Shown: positions 1 to 9,744, counted from the stretch's first letter. The stretch: DNA of 64,000 bases from Croceifilum oryzae (GCF_030814315.1 NZ_JAUSUV010000005.1:205147-269146); one strand, 5' to 3'. Notes: a model not told the origin generated them from the sequence alone. A program made the numbers and translations.

Positions 1-462
1 AGTATGGCCCGTGGTTCGGTAGAAAATGTCATTACGGTTTTGCGAAGCACCGATATTAATCCGGATGAATACCATCTTCATATTAACTTTCCAGGTGGAA
101 CGCCCATCGATGGTCCATCGGCGGGTATCACTATCGCCACGGCGATTTACTCAGCCGTTAAGGAAATTCCAATTAGTAACGAAGTAGCCATGACGGGAGA
201 GATCTCGATTCATGGGAAGGTAAAACCAATTGGCGGTGTGATCGCGAAAGTTGAAGCAGCGATGCATGCAGGGGCGAAGAAAGTAATCATTCCTCTGGAG
301 AATATGCAGGATATTTTAGAGAGAATGGAAGGGGTTGAGGTAATCCCTGTCCAACTCTTAGAAGAAGTGTTCCAGCATGCGCTTCAGCCAGTTGTCCAAG
401 AAGAAACGGAATCCTTGATTCTGCCCAATCCTCAAGGGATCTGGACAACGTCTGCCTTTTAA
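1..462 (+). CDS. lonB: ATP-dependent protease LonB, C-terminal part (cut by window start)
   Basis: This is the C-terminal proteolytic domain of a Lon-family protease, open at the left edge, so the ATPase part lies outside the window. The Lon Ser-Lys dyad is visible, counting from the ATG at position 4: Ser39 in DGPSAG and Lys82 in GGVIAK, 43 residues apart as in other Lon proteases. In Bacillus LonB is a membrane-linked protease of the sporulating cell, and its gene sits just before lonA, as here. The last 20 or so residues (after HALQP) are a variable tail. The assignment to LonB rather than a second LonA rests on position and on the lack of a second LonA-type neighbour. A weak hairpin about 500-533 may end the transcript before the lonA promoter. 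Confidence 0.9.
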   Translation, partial: SMARGSVENVITVLRSTDINPDEYHLHINFPGGTPIDGPSAGITIATAIYSAVKEIPISNEVAMTGEISIHGKVKPIGGVIAKVEAAMHAGAKKVIIPLENMQDILERMEGVEVIPVQLLEEVFQHALQPVVQEETESLILPNPQGIWTTSAF

Positions 463-544
463 GAAGATAGGTCGCTTTTTTGGATGAATGGGGTATAAAG
501 TCGGTGCTAAGAAATACTCGGGAGTACCGGCTTTTGCTTTGTCA

Positions 545-573
545 TAGACAAAAGAAATCGAATAGGATAAAAT
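545..573 (+). promoter_or_regulatory. Putative sigma-A promoter of lonA
   Basis: TAGACA (545-550) and TAAAAT (568-573) are separated by 17 bp, matching five of six bases at each sigma-A box. It lies about 50 bp before the lonA start, so lonA can be transcribed separately from lonB. No CtsR-type operator was recognised. Confidence 0.5.
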
Positions 574-620
574 CGTACAAAGTTTGGTGCCTTGTACAGA
601 CAGCAAGTGGAGGTGCATTT

Positions 621-2957
621 ATGGCTGGAAAAGAAGAGGAACGTAACCTGCCGCTTCTACCACTCCGAGGATTACTGGTATATCCAAGTATGGTAATTCA
701 TTTGGACGTGGGAAGGGAGAAATCGATCCAAGCTTTAGAGCAGGCTATGGTGGAAGATAGTCAAATCCTCCTGATTACACAAAAGGATGCTCAATTAGAG
801 GACCCTACTCGCGAGGATCTTTATGATATTGGTACTGTTGCCAAAGTTAGACAGATGTTGAAGCTACCGAATGGTACTATTCGTGTGTTAGTTGAAGGAT
901 TAGAACGGGCTCGACTGATGAGTTTGGAAGATGAAGATGAGTATTTACAGGCATCGGTCATCACCATAGAGGACGAGGTAGAAGAAAGTGTTGATTTACA
1001 AGCACTTATGAGATCGGTTCTCGATTATTTTGAACAATACTTACGTCTAACAAAGAAAATATCGGCCGAGACCCATTCGGTTGTATCAGATATCGAAGAA
1101 CCAGGCCGCTTGGCTGATTTGGTTGCTTCACACCTTCCAATTCGGATGGCTGATAAACAAGAAATCTTACAAGAAGCCAATGTGAAGGCTCGTTTAGAGA
1201 AATTGCTTGGATTCCTCCATAATGAAAAAGAAGTTCTTGAATTAGAGAAAAAAATAAGTAGTCGTGTAAAACGTCAAATGGAGAAAACGCAAAAAGAATA
1301 TTATCTCCGTGAGCAGATGAAAGCGATTCAAAAAGAACTAGGTGAAAAAGAAGGCCGCGCTGGGGAAATTGAAGAGCTTCGTGACCAGATGGAAGAAGCC
1401 GATCTTCCTCCTGACGTTCTAGAAAAAGTGGAGAAGGAATTAGATCGACTCGAAAAAATTCCTACTTCTTCGGCAGAAGGCGGAGTGATTCGCACTTATA
1501 TCGAATGGTTATTGGATGTCCCATGGAATTCATTTACAGAAGATGATTTGGACTTGTTAAAAGCAGAAAAAGTGCTAGATGAAGATCATTATGGCTTAGA
1601 AAAAGTGAAGGAACGCGTTTTAGAGTACCTAGCTGTTCAAAAGATGGTGAATGAGATGAAGGGGCCGATCCTTTGTCTAGTTGGACCACCTGGGGTAGGG
1701 AAAACGTCGCTCGCTCGCTCTGTAGCCAGAGCTCTAGACCGCAAATTTGTCCGTATATCCTTAGGCGGAGTTCGTGATGAAGCGGAGATTCGTGGACATC
1801 GTCGTACTTACGTAGGGGCCATGCCGGGTCGGATCATTCAAGGGATGAAGACAGCAGGTTCTAGCAATCCTGTGTTTCTTCTGGATGAGATTGATAAGAT
1901 GGCTATGGACTTCCGTGGAGATCCAGGTGCCGCTTTACTAGAAGTACTGGATCCACATCAAAATTCTACTTTTAGTGATCATTATTTGGAAGTTCCTTAT
2001 GACTTATCCAAAGTGATGTTTATCACAACAGCCAATTCAATCAGTACGATTCCAAGACCTTTATTAGATCGGATGGAGCTTATTACGATTTCCGGCTATA
2101 CAGAGGTGGAAAAAGAGCAGATTGCGAAAAAATATTTATATCCGAAACAATTGAAAGACCACGGACTATCCCGAGAGAAGTTACAACTTCATGGTGATAC
2201 CATTATAAAGCTGATTCGTAACTATACGAGAGAAGCTGGCGTGCGCAATTTAGAGCGGACGGTGGGTACGCTTTGTCGTAAGGCTGCGAAGCAACTTGTA
2301 GCGGGTGAGAAGAAGAAAGTGGTCATCACACCTAAAAATTTGGAACAGTATCTGGGAACAGAGAGATTCCGTTTTGGCCGAGCAGAAGATGCAGACCAAG
2401 TGGGCGTCGCAACGGGTCTTGCCTGGACAGAAGTCGGTGGCGATACATTGGCAGTAGAGGTTTCGTTATATCCAGGAAAAGGGCGTCTCACTCTGACCGG
2501 TCAATTAGGCGATGTGATGAAGGAATCCGCTCAAGCTGCCTTTAGCTACATCCGCTCACGATCGAACGAGCTAGGTGTGGAAGCTGATTTTCATGAGAAG
2601 AATGATATTCATATTCATGTGCCGGAAGGAGCGACTCCGAAAGATGGTCCGTCTGCAGGTATTACAATGGCGACTGCTTTGGTTTCTGCTTTGACCAATA
2701 TCCCGGTTTCACGATTTGTGGCGATGACGGGTGAAGTGACTTTGCGTGGGCGGGTGCTACCGATTGGTGGATTGAAAGAGAAGGCCCTAGGTGCACACCG
2801 AGCGGGCATGACCCATATCATCATTCCAAAAGATAATGAAAAAGATATTGCCGAAATACCAGAGAGCGTTAAGAAAGGGTTAACGTTTACTGCGGTTTCA
2901 CACATGGATGAAGTGTTGAAAATCGCGCTTGTGAGGGATCCTAATGAAGATAATTGA
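621..2957 (+). CDS. lonA: ATP-dependent protease LonA
   Basis: LonA is a cytosolic homo-hexameric AAA+ serine protease that degrades misfolded and regulatory proteins. The 778-residue product has the whole family layout: N-terminal LON substrate-binding domain (about 1-200), coiled-coil linker (about 200-300), AAA+ module with Walker [10 protein letters not shown] (about 355) and Walker B FLLDEID (about 423), and C-terminal protease with Ser678 (DGPSAG) and Lys721 (GGLKEK). The reading frame is open from 480, but the start at 621 is preferred: it has a good ribosome site (GTGGAGGTG) and gives the usual N-terminus and length. The stop overlaps engB by 14 bases, so the two are translationally linked, as in Bacillus. 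Confidence 0.97.
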   Translation: MAGKEEERNLPLLPLRGLLVYPSMVIHLDVGREKSIQALEQAMVEDSQILLITQKDAQLEDPTREDLYDIGTVAKVRQMLKLPNGTIRVLVEGLERARLMSLEDEDEYLQASVITIEDEVEESVDLQALMRSVLDYFEQYLRLTKKISAETHSVVSDIEEPGRLADLVASHLPIRMADKQEILQEANVKARLEKLLGFLHNEKEVLELEKKISSRVKRQMEKTQKEYYLREQMKAIQKELGEKEGRAGEIEELRDQMEEADLPPDVLEKVEKELDRLEKIPTSSAEGGVIRTYIEWLLDVPWNSFTEDDLDLLKAEKVLDEDHYGLEKVKERVLEYLAVQKMVNEMKGPILCLVGPPGVGKTSLARSVARALDRKFVRISLGGVRDEAEIRGHRRTYVGAMPGRIIQGMKTAGSSNPVFLLDEIDKMAMDFRGDPGAALLEVLDPHQNSTFSDHYLEVPYDLSKVMFITTANSISTIPRPLLDRMELITISGYTEVEKEQIAKKYLYPKQLKDHGLSREKLQLHGDTIIKLIRNYTREAGVRNLERTVGTLCRKAAKQLVAGEKKKVVITPKNLEQYLGTERFRFGRAEDADQVGVATGLAWTEVGGDTLAVEVSLYPGKGRLTLTGQLGDVMKESAQAAFSYIRSRSNELGVEADFHEKNDIHIHVPEGATPKDGPSAGITMATALVSALTNIPVSRFVAMTGEVTLRGRVLPIGGLKEKALGAHRAGMTHIIIPKDNEKDIAEIPESVKKGLTFTAVSHMDEVLKIALVRDPNEDN

Positions 2958-3561
2958 AGTGAATTTTATAACAAGTGGAGTTAAATTAAGTCAATATCCA
3001 GAAGACGCCCTGCCAGAAATTGCTCTGGCTGGGCGTTCCAACGTTGGTAAATCATCTTTGATCAATGCCATGATTAATCGAAAGAAAATGGCTCATACCA
3101 GCTCGAAACCAGGGAAGACACAAACGATTAATTTTTTCTCGGTGAATAATAAGGTGATGTTTGCAGATGTACCTGGCTATGGATATGCTAAAGTTTCCAA
3201 GGTACAGCGTGCTGCATGGGGACGAATGTTGGAGTCTTATTTCACTAAGCGTGAGCCGTTACGATCGGTTATCCAGATCGTTGATTTACGCCATGCTCCA
3301 TCGCAGGATGATGTCTCGATGTATCGATTTTTAAAGCATCATAATATCCCTGTTATCATTGTTGCGACGAAAGCGGACAAGATTACCAAGGGTCATTGGC
3401 AGAAGCATTTGAAAGTAGTTAAGCAAACGTTGAATGTTTTGCCGAGTGATCCGGTGATTCTTTTCTCTTCGGAGACGAAGGTGGGGAGAGATGAGCTTTG
3501 GGGAGAGATTATGAGGCGTGTGAGTGATGGTGAGGATGTAGGGATTGGGTCTGTTGATTAA
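2944..3561 (+). CDS. engB: Ribosome-biogenesis GTPase EngB (YsxC/YihA)
   Basis: EngB is an essential TRAFAC-class GTPase that helps late assembly of the 50S subunit. The 205-residue protein shows the G1 loop GRSNVGKSS, the T-rich switch region (KPGKTQT), G3 DVPGYG and G4 TKAD in order, at the length normal for the family. Its ATG lies inside the end of lonA, which is the lonA-ysxC coupling known from Bacillus. In Bacillus hemA follows directly; here a structured repeat and five other genes intervene. The last 20 residues are rich in Gly, Asp and Val and poorly conserved in the family. Confidence 0.96.
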   Translation: MKIIEVNFITSGVKLSQYPEDALPEIALAGRSNVGKSSLINAMINRKKMAHTSSKPGKTQTINFFSVNNKVMFADVPGYGYAKVSKVQRAAWGRMLESYFTKREPLRSVIQIVDLRHAPSQDDVSMYRFLKHHNIPVIIVATKADKITKGHWQKHLKVVKQTLNVLPSDPVILFSSETKVGRDELWGEIMRRVSDGEDVGIGSVD

Positions 3562-3583
3562 TTAAGCTAGGTATGGATGTCCC

Positions 3584-3780
3584 GGGGCATGTATCTGACC
3601 ACAGCTCAAATAGTAAGCCTGCGAAGATGTGAAAAGCAAGTCCGCTTCGTCTATCGATGCTTCGGGCAAGTGGCCAAAACTCGCAAAGAACGCTCAAACA
3701 TTGCCACAAAACGCCCTTGCTTCGAAGGACTGCGCTAAGCAGGCTTACTAACATCGCAGTGGTCAGATACATTGCCCCTA
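3584..3780 (+). repeat. Dispersed palindromic repeat, copy A
   Basis: A segment of about 197 bp bounded by imperfect inverted ends. The left arm GGGGCATGTATCTGACCAC (3584-3602) pairs with the right arm ending TTGCCCC at 3778. After a symmetrical 9 by 9 internal loop, AGTAAGCCTGC pairs perfectly with GCAGGCTTACT (about 3741-3751). An inner hairpin begins GTGGCC and ends GCCAC near 3702. The same architecture recurs at 12420, 35993 and 42959. It fills most of the 372-base gap between engB and ddl. Whether it acts as RNA or as a mobile DNA hairpin cannot be told from sequence; no transposase is nearby. Confidence 0.85.
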
Positions 3781-3842
3781 GTACATTCTCATTTACTGGT
3801 TAATGAACAAGCCTTTTGTTGAGGGGATTAAGATGAAAAGAT

Positions 3843-3871
3843 TTGGACTTACTTATAAACTTCTGTAAAAC
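3843..3871 (+). promoter_or_regulatory. Possible promoter of ddl
   Basis: TTGGAC (3843-3848), a 17-bp spacer and TAAAAC (3866-3871) lie about 60 bp before the ddl start. The boxes are imperfect, so this is a candidate only. Confidence 0.3.
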
Positions 3872-3933
3872 GGATAGATGAATTTGATGGATAAATAAAT
3901 TAAAACTACATAAAGAAAGGCTGGGGATGAAAC

Positions 3934-5034
3934 ATGCAGAAGAAGTTGCGAGTGGCTGTCGTTTATGGTGGAAAGTCGGGAGAGCATGAGGTGTCGTTGA
4001 TTAGCGCGGCTTCGGTGATGAAGGCGATGGACTTAGAGAAATATGAAGTGCTTCCTATCGGGATTACGAGAGAGGGAGAATGGCAGGTTGGAACGACTTC
4101 TTTTCCAGCGTTAGAAGAGAGTCTAGGTGCTGAGAAGCTGGATCAACTACAATCTCAATTGCCAGCTGTTACGAATATTGCTAAAGGAAAGCAATTACCT
4201 GCACTGACGAATGAGTTTGTGGATGTTGTGTTTCCGGTTTTACATGGTACATATGGGGAAGATGGAACGATTCAAGGAATGTTTGAGATGGCAAATGTGC
4301 CTTATGTGGGGGCAGGGGTTCTCGCATCGGCTGTAGCGATGGATAAGGTTATGGCGAAGATGGTATTTGCTTCAGCAGGTTTACCACAGGGTGGATATGT
4401 TTATTATCTGCGTAGTCGCTTCTTTAAGCAGAAGGAAGCAGTTCTCGATGAGATCGAAGAGAAGCTCGGCTATCCTTGTTTTGTGAAGCCTGCTAACTTA
4501 GGCTCAAGCGTAGGAATCTCGAAGGCAAATGATCGCAGTGAGTTAGAGAAAGCGATGGAGTTGGCTTATCTTTATGATCGCAAGGTGTTGGTCGAAGAGT
4601 TTATTCCCGCCCGTGAAATCGAGGTAGCCGTGCTTGGAAATGATGACCCACAAGCTTCTCTACCCGGTGAGATCATTTCATCCGGTGATTTTTATGACTA
4701 CCAAGCAAAATACATCGATGGTAAGTCTGCGATGGAGATTCCAGCCAAACTTACCGAAGAACAGACGAAACAAATCCGAGAAATGGCCATAAAATCATAT
4801 CAAGCTTTGGATTGTGCAGGCTTATCTCGTGTAGACTTCTTCCTTCGCAAAGATAACGGGGAAATTCTAATTAACGAGATTAATACGCTACCAGGATTTA
4901 CACCGTTTAGTATGTACCCTGTCATGTGGCAAGAGACAGGCCTTCCATACTCAGAGTTAGTTGACCGTTTGGTTCAATTAGCTATTGAACGTTATGATGA
5001 GAAGCAATCCTTGATAACCAGTCTGGATGAGTAA
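3934..5034 (+). CDS. ddl: D-alanine--D-alanine ligase
   Basis: This cytosolic ATP-grasp enzyme joins two D-alanines to make the terminal dipeptide of the peptidoglycan stem. The 366-residue protein has the Ddl N-terminal signature (VVYGGKSGEHEVS), HGTYGEDGTIQG, the ATP-grasp Lys in CFVKPANLGSSVG and the metal-binding end EINTLPGFT. The omega-loop motif with tyrosines (FYDYQAKY) is typical of D-Ala-D-Ala ligases; VanA-type D-lactate ligases have a different loop. The start follows an AAAGGCTGGGGATGA ribosome site. It is followed closely by an ABC exporter whose start lies 13 bases after the ddl stop. Confidence 0.95.
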   Translation: MQKKLRVAVVYGGKSGEHEVSLISAASVMKAMDLEKYEVLPIGITREGEWQVGTTSFPALEESLGAEKLDQLQSQLPAVTNIAKGKQLPALTNEFVDVVFPVLHGTYGEDGTIQGMFEMANVPYVGAGVLASAVAMDKVMAKMVFASAGLPQGGYVYYLRSRFFKQKEAVLDEIEEKLGYPCFVKPANLGSSVGISKANDRSELEKAMELAYLYDRKVLVEEFIPAREIEVAVLGNDDPQASLPGEIISSGDFYDYQAKYIDGKSAMEIPAKLTEEQTKQIREMAIKSYQALDCAGLSRVDFFLRKDNGEILINEINTLPGFTPFSMYPVMWQETGLPYSELVDRLVQLAIERYDEKQSLITSLDE

Positions 5035-5047
5035 AAGAGGGATAGAA

Positions 5048-5983
5048 ATGAAGCAGGCAGTGGTAAAGATTGAGAATCTGACCAAAGTCATCAAAGATAA
5101 AACCATTATCGATCAATGTTCCTTTGAACTGTATCCGGGTGAGATTGTAGGTTTCTTAGGACCAAATGGTGCTGGTAAGACGACTACTATTCGGATGTTA
5201 GTTGGTTTGATGAAGCCAACTAGCGGTGACATTGTGATTCAAAACCATCATATAGAACGAGAATTGGAGATGGCACTTCGTCATGTAGGTGCCATCGTAG
5301 AAAATCCAGAATTATACAAACATCTAACGGGATATCAAAATTTGGAATTGTTTTGGCGAATGAGCGATGATATTCCTCTTGAAAGAATCGATGAAGTAGT
5401 GAAAATGGTTCGTCTAGAGGGAAAAATTCATGAGAAGGTAAAAACCTACTCACTCGGAATGAGACAACGATTGGGTTTGGCGCAAGCATTGTTACATAAA
5501 CCGAGCGTCCTGATTTTAGATGAACTGAATAATGGTTTAGATCCTGCTGGAATCAAAGAGCTCCGAAGTCATTTACAAGAGCTAGCGGATCAACATGATT
5601 TAGCGATCCTTGTCTCTAGTCACTTGTTATCTGAGATGGAGCTGTTGTGTGATCAGATCGTCATTATTCAAAATGGAAAGATCATTGGGACGAAGCAGAT
5701 TTCCAGCCATGAAGAGGAGGAAACTGAAGGCACGACTCGTAAAGTGAGGTTTAAGTTGTCTTCTGCCGCGGAAGAAGTTCGTGATTTACTCTCACACACA
5801 TATCCTGACTATGCTGTAGAGTTTGATCAAAATGGATTTGTAATTACGCTTCCTGTAGTGGAGATACCTAAATTAAATAAACGATTAGTCCAAAATGATA
5901 TAGATGTATTTGAAATTCAAATAGTAGAGGAGTCGTTAGAAGACCAATTTTTACAGATGACAGGAGGGAGAACAGTTGAATAA
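5048..5983 (+). CDS. ABC exporter ATP-binding protein (BcrA-like)
   Basis: This is the nucleotide-binding subunit of an ABC-2 type exporter, 311 residues. Walker A is GPNGAGKTT, the signature is SLGMRQRLGLAQAL and Walker B is VLILDELNNGLDP. The usual family text is DEPTNGLDP, so the P and T after the catalytic Glu are replaced by L and N while the Glu itself is kept. The C-terminal 90 residues form the extra domain seen in BcrA-type subunits (bacitracin-resistance family). The frame opens at 5027, but the ATG at 5048 has the better-placed AAAGAGGG ribosome site. It overlaps the permease gene by 8 bases, so the pair is one unit. The substrate is unknown; lipid or peptide antibiotic export is a family-based guess. 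Confidence 0.88.
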   Translation: MKQAVVKIENLTKVIKDKTIIDQCSFELYPGEIVGFLGPNGAGKTTTIRMLVGLMKPTSGDIVIQNHHIERELEMALRHVGAIVENPELYKHLTGYQNLELFWRMSDDIPLERIDEVVKMVRLEGKIHEKVKTYSLGMRQRLGLAQALLHKPSVLILDELNNGLDPAGIKELRSHLQELADQHDLAILVSSHLLSEMELLCDQIVIIQNGKIIGTKQISSHEEEETEGTTRKVRFKLSSAAEEVRDLLSHTYPDYAVEFDQNGFVITLPVVEIPKLNKRLVQNDIDVFEIQIVEESLEDQFLQMTGGRTVE

Positions 5984-6746
5984 GGTTTGGAGACTCATTA
6001 TGAATGAAAATATAAAGTTATACCGTCGTTTAAGTACATGGATTATGATGGGTGCAGGTCTTCTATTATTTCTTGTACTTACACTTTCATACGAGCCATG
6101 GAGTGAATTTAGTTCGGGTGATTACCCTCAGTTAATTGTTTCCTTTCGATTTTTAATAGCCATTTTTGCCATTACGGTAGCAGGCGGCATTGTAGCATCA
6201 GAGTATTCAGAAGGGACGATCAAGTTATTATTAATTCGATCGCGTAGTCGTTGGAAAATTTTGCTTGCCAAATGGCTTACAGTACAGATGTTTACTATTA
6301 TATTGATTGAATTAATCGGGCTTATAGGGTTTCTCATTTCTATGCTCAGTAATATCCCTAGTTATGGAATCGAGACAGATTCGGGAAAATGGTTTTCTGT
6401 TCCTGAACTATTAGTTGTGTCTTATTATGAAATTATGGTTTTTTCAACTATGGCATTTATGGTTGCAACTTTATTTCGGATTCAAAGTGCAGCTTTTGGT
6501 GTAACGATCGTGGCTTATTATGTGGGCTCTTTCTTGGCTTCTATGAATACCATTCAGGCAACATGGTTTCAGTTTACGATTTTTGCCAATTCCAATGTTA
6601 CAGAAGGGTATATGCACGGTGGTGAATTGCATATGTTCGGGGTCTATAAGCCATTCATTGCTTCGGGTAGCGTCTTATTGGTGCATCTAATCCTCTTTCT
6701 CATTGTTAGTTTCTGGGTGTTTCAGAAGCGGGATGTTACGGCTTAG
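5976..6746 (+). CDS. ABC-2 type exporter permease
   Basis: This is the membrane partner of the preceding ATPase: 256 residues with about six hydrophobic segments (about 20-40, 55-75, 105-125, 150-170, 180-200 and 232-250) and no binding-protein or ATPase motif. It begins with TTG inside the end of the ATPase gene, behind a very good CAGGAGGGAG site. The fold class matches ABC-2 permeases of the BcrB/YhaP kind. A strong hairpin terminator follows the stop within 10 bases, closing the ddl-ABC unit. The exported compound cannot be named. Confidence 0.82.
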   Translation: MNKVWRLIMNENIKLYRRLSTWIMMGAGLLLFLVLTLSYEPWSEFSSGDYPQLIVSFRFLIAIFAITVAGGIVASEYSEGTIKLLLIRSRSRWKILLAKWLTVQMFTIILIELIGLIGFLISMLSNIPSYGIETDSGKWFSVPELLVVSYYEIMVFSTMAFMVATLFRIQSAAFGVTIVAYYVGSFLASMNTIQATWFQFTIFANSNVTEGYMHGGELHMFGVYKPFIASGSVLLVHLILFLIVSFWVFQKRDVTA

Positions 6747-6754
6747 TATAGAAA

Positions 6755-6789
6755 CAAAAGGCGAAGTCTCTATTTGACTTCGCCTTTTG
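6755..6789. terminator. Bidirectional terminator between the ABC permease gene and map
   Basis: A perfect 14-bp stem (6755-6768 with 6776-6789, CAAAAGGCGAAGTC) and a 7-base loop. The A-rich left foot and T-rich right foot let it stop transcripts from both converging genes. Confidence 0.85.
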
Positions 6790-7554
6790 TTAGCCTTGAT
6801 CCGTTAAAATAATGGGCCCTTTAGCCGTAATGGCAAGGGTATGCTCATACTGAGCTGATAAGCTACCATCTACTGTTTTAGCTGTCCAGCCGTCGCTCAT
6901 GAGTTGTACATGATGTTTGCCTAAATTCAGCATAGGTTCAATGGTAAAGGTCATGCCTTCTTGGATGATAGGACCTTTACCAGCGGGACCAAAGTGTGGG
7001 ACTTCGGGGACTTCGTGCATCTTACTTCCGATTCCATGACCGATAAAGGGGCGTACCACGGATAAACCATTCGCTTCTGCAAACGTTTGGATAGCATGGG
7101 AGATGTCCCCGATGCGATTGCCAATCTGTGCTTTTTCAATTCCGCGATAGAGGGATTCCTTTGTCAGTTTAAGAAGTCGCTTTGCATCGGGTGAAATCTT
7201 CCCCACGGCATAGGACCAAGCAGAGTCTGCGAGCCAACCATCGAGGTTTACTACCATATCAATGGTAACGATGTCTCCTTCCAGAAGCTTCGTTTTTCGT
7301 GGAAACCCATGGCACACTTCATCGTTTATGGATGCACAGGTAGCGTATTTGTAACCCATATATCCCTTTTGTTCGGGAGTAGCCCCGTGTTCTGTGAGAT
7401 ATTGCTCTACAAATTCATCGATCTCCCACGTGCTAATTCCGGGCTTGATAAGTTTCGCTATCTGTCTATGGCAAGAAGCAAGTATGATACCCGCACGCCG
7501 CATTCGTTCAATTTGTTCGGGGGTTTTTATTTTGATGAGTTGGTTCAATCTCAA
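6790..7554 (-). CDS. map: Methionine aminopeptidase, type I
   Basis: This enzyme removes the N-terminal methionine from nascent proteins in the cytosol, using two divalent metals. The 254-residue protein carries all five metal ligands of the family: Asp99 (TIDM), Asp110 (LADS), His173 (IGHGIG), Glu206 (IEPM) and Glu237 (QYEHT). The start is TTG at 7554, just after the stop of the upstream membrane gene, with AAGGA placed 5 bases before it. Bacillus usually has one map in the ribosomal-protein cluster and a second elsewhere; this isolated copy is likely the second, which cannot be checked here. Confidence 0.95.
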   Translation of the reverse strand: MRLNQLIKIKTPEQIERMRRAGIILASCHRQIAKLIKPGISTWEIDEFVEQYLTEHGATPEQKGYMGYKYATCASINDEVCHGFPRKTKLLEGDIVTIDMVVNLDGWLADSAWSYAVGKISPDAKRLLKLTKESLYRGIEKAQIGNRIGDISHAIQTFAEANGLSVVRPFIGHGIGSKMHEVPEVPHFGPAGKGPIIQEGMTFTIEPMLNLGKHHVQLMSDGWTAKTVDGSLSAQYEHTLAITAKGPIILTDQG

Positions 7555-7562
7555 TCACATCC

Positions 7563-8033
7563 TTATCTCTTCATGATAAACATGAGTCCCAATCCAACTA
7601 TGAGTATCGGCCAGTATGTATTTAGTGTATGCGCAATCGGGGCAAATAAAGAAATATCCGCAACAACCGGATTGGCAAAAAAACCTGCTAGGCATAAGAC
7701 GATGGAAATCATGAGAGTCATATTATTCTTATTCTGCATGTATTGTAAAAAAACTACAACCCCGACCATCAACATCAAAATGCTCCAATGTCTAGGCCAG
7801 CTGGGAACATATCGGAATCCCCATACGGATAAGCCGATTGCCGCAATAATTCCGCCAATTACAGTTAATTGGGACTGTTTTTGCAAAAAAGAAATAAATA
7901 CCAAAATGGAACCTAAAAGGAATAATAGAAAAGGCCATGTAATCAAGGTGTTAATAGCTGCTGTTCTCGTTTCGATGACGAGTGATAGCCCACCAGCTAA
8001 AACCAAGATGAATCCAATGGCTTTTTTTTGCAT
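7563..8033 (-). CDS. Small multi-pass membrane protein, LiaF-type TM domain-like
   Basis: A 156-residue protein made almost wholly of hydrophobic segments: about 5-22, 28-48, 55-72, 78-96, 103-122 and 137-154, separated by short polar turns (for example ETRTAA and QKQSQ). The even spacing and Gly-rich helices resemble the membrane half of LiaF/LiaI and DUF5668-type proteins, which take part in envelope-stress signalling; this is a family resemblance, not a firm call. It has a GAGGAGAG ribosome site and is followed 8 bases later by map on the same strand, so the two are probably cotranscribed. Confidence 0.65.
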   Translation of the reverse strand: MQKKAIGFILVLAGGLSLVIETRTAAINTLITWPFLLFLLGSILVFISFLQKQSQLTVIGGIIAAIGLSVWGFRYVPSWPRHWSILMLMVGVVVFLQYMQNKNNMTLMISIVLCLAGFFANPVVADISLFAPIAHTLNTYWPILIVGLGLMFIMKR

Positions 8034-8368
8034 GGGAAACTCTCCTCTGACGTATTAGAATTTATCTTCCTATCTTATCACAATTTTTTACTTGCTAGAG
8101 TATAAGAGGAGGCTTCGAGCAGAAAAGAGACTGCATAGAATTAGTATTTATTGGAAAAATAATGTATAAAGAATAGGTGCAAAAGGGTCTTTTCGGATCG
8201 GGTTGTGTAGTCTACTTGTGTTGATGCTCAAAATGTTCACAGGAAATGAAGAGAGATTTGAAGCGCTGTATGTTATAATATGTCTTGGTTTTTATGAACG
8301 TTTTGAATGGTTTTATGATCTCTTCTTCTGTTAAATGGGAAGTTGTAGAGATTGGAGTGAAATAGATC
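8034..8368. other. Divergent intergenic region upstream of hemA
   Basis: This gene-free stretch of 335 bases separates the minus-strand membrane gene from hemA. The only convincing site is the extended -10 element at 8271-8279. No riboswitch, repeat or further reading frame with a ribosome site was seen. Confidence 0.6.
8271..8279 (+). promoter_or_regulatory. Extended -10 promoter for the hemA operon
   Basis: TGTTATAAT at 8271-8279 is a consensus TATAAT with the TGn extension, about 90 bp before the hemA start. No good -35 box lies at the proper distance, which is common for extended -10 promoters. Confidence 0.5.
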
Positions 8369-9721
8369 ATGCATATACTGACAATTGGATTTAGTCATAA
8401 GACAGCTTCTGTGGAGTTACGAGAGCGACTCGTTTTTCAAGAAGATCGTCTTGCCATGGCTTTAAGAAGCTTGCGAGATATGAAAAGTATTCTAGAATGT
8501 GTGATCATTAGTACATGTAACCGCATGGAGTTATATGTAGTAGTGGATCAACTTCATACTGGAGAGTACTACTCCAAGGCATTTTTGGAGAGTTGGTTTC
8601 GCATACCGAAAGAAGAATTTCAAGAACATCTATATATAAAACAGGATCAAGAGGCTGTGCATCATTTATTTCGAGTTGTGTGTGGATTAGATTCACTCGT
8701 GATTGGTGAAACGCAAATCTTAGGTCAAATGAAAACGGCCTTTTTACAGGCCCAAGAGATTGGTACGACAGGTACGGTATTTAATATGCTCTTTAAACAA
8801 GCTGTTACATTTGGAAAGAAAGTGCACTCCGAAACGGAAATCGGCCAAAATGCGGTTTCGGTGAGCTATGCAGCAGTAGAACTGGGTAAAAAGCTATTTT
8901 CATCCTTCCAAAACCAGACGATTTTACTAGTAGGTGCTGGGAAGATGACGGAACTGACTGCCAAACATTTTGCTTCCAATGGAGCCGCCCGTGTGATTGT
9001 GATTAATCGCACGTTAGCCAAAGCGGAAGAGTTAGCAAATCGTTTTCATGGTGAAGCACGTCCATGGGATCAGCTTCTACCATCTCTAGTGGAGGCGGAT
9101 ATAGTTGTCTCCTCAACGGGAGCGAAAGAGGCTGTCGTTACCAAAGAGATGATCGCACCTGTGGTAGAGAATCGGCGTACTCCTTTATTTATCATCGACA
9201 TCGCAGTACCGCGGGATATTGAACCAAGTGTTCATGAATTAGATCAAGTATTCCTCTATGATATTGATGATTTACATGGCATTGTAGAGGCAAATATGAA
9301 ATTGCGTCACCAAGAGGCAGATAAAGTGTTGGCTTGGATTCAGCTTGAGTGTGATAAATTTCACGAATGGTTGCAAACACTTGGCGTTGTTCCTCTGATT
9401 ACAGCCCTTCGTGAAAAAGCGATTTCCATTCAAGAAGAGGCGTTGTTACGGATCGAACGGAAGCTTCCTGAGTTGACAGAGCACCAGCGTCGAGTGCTAA
9501 ATAAGCACACGAAAAGCATTATTAATCAGATGCTACGTGATCCCATTGTGAGGATGAAAGAACTGGCCGTAACGCCTCAAAAAGAAGAGGCATTGGACTT
9601 GTTTGTCCATCTCTTTGCATTGGAAAATGAACTCCAAAAAACAGGGGATACGTGCGAAAAAAAAGCAACAGAAGCGGATGTAGCGGAGACTCTCAGAACA
9701 ACGATTTCGATCTCCTCATAA
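8369..9721 (+). CDS. hemA: Glutamyl-tRNA reductase
   Basis: HemA makes the first committed step of C5-pathway heme synthesis: NADPH reduction of glutamyl-tRNA(Glu) to glutamate-1-semialdehyde. The 450-residue protein begins MHILTIGFSHKTASVE, has the nucleophilic Cys50 in STCNRMELY, the GETQILGQ motif, a Rossmann segment with LLVGAGKM and the helical dimerisation domain. A GGAGTGA ribosome site precedes the ATG. It heads the hemA-X-C-D run as in Bacillus. The final 25 residues are a polar tail. Confidence 0.97.
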   Translation: MHILTIGFSHKTASVELRERLVFQEDRLAMALRSLRDMKSILECVIISTCNRMELYVVVDQLHTGEYYSKAFLESWFRIPKEEFQEHLYIKQDQEAVHHLFRVVCGLDSLVIGETQILGQMKTAFLQAQEIGTTGTVFNMLFKQAVTFGKKVHSETEIGQNAVSVSYAAVELGKKLFSSFQNQTILLVGAGKMTELTAKHFASNGAARVIVINRTLAKAEELANRFHGEARPWDQLLPSLVEADIVVSSTGAKEAVVTKEMIAPVVENRRTPLFIIDIAVPRDIEPSVHELDQVFLYDIDDLHGIVEANMKLRHQEADKVLAWIQLECDKFHEWLQTLGVVPLITALREKAISIQEEALLRIERKLPELTEHQRRVLNKHTKSIINQMLRDPIVRMKELAVTPQKEEALDLFVHLFALENELQKTGDTCEKKATEADVAETLRTTISISS

Positions 9722-9744
9722 CACAGGAAAGGGGATGAGGGGAT

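Noticed and set aside
480..620. Upstream extension of LonA by 47 residues
   Set aside because: The added text has no Lon similarity, contains the likely promoter, and the ATG at 621 has a good ribosome site and gives the family length.
3509..3772. Minus-strand frame inside repeat A as a gene, with similar frames at 42938-43147 and 35869-36210
   Set aside because: They arise from the inverted repeat. The frame is broken in copy C and has no ribosome site.
7309..8058. A 249-codon plus-strand frame
   Set aside because: It is antisense to map and the membrane protein gene, has no ribosome site, and reads as the complement of two well-supported genes.
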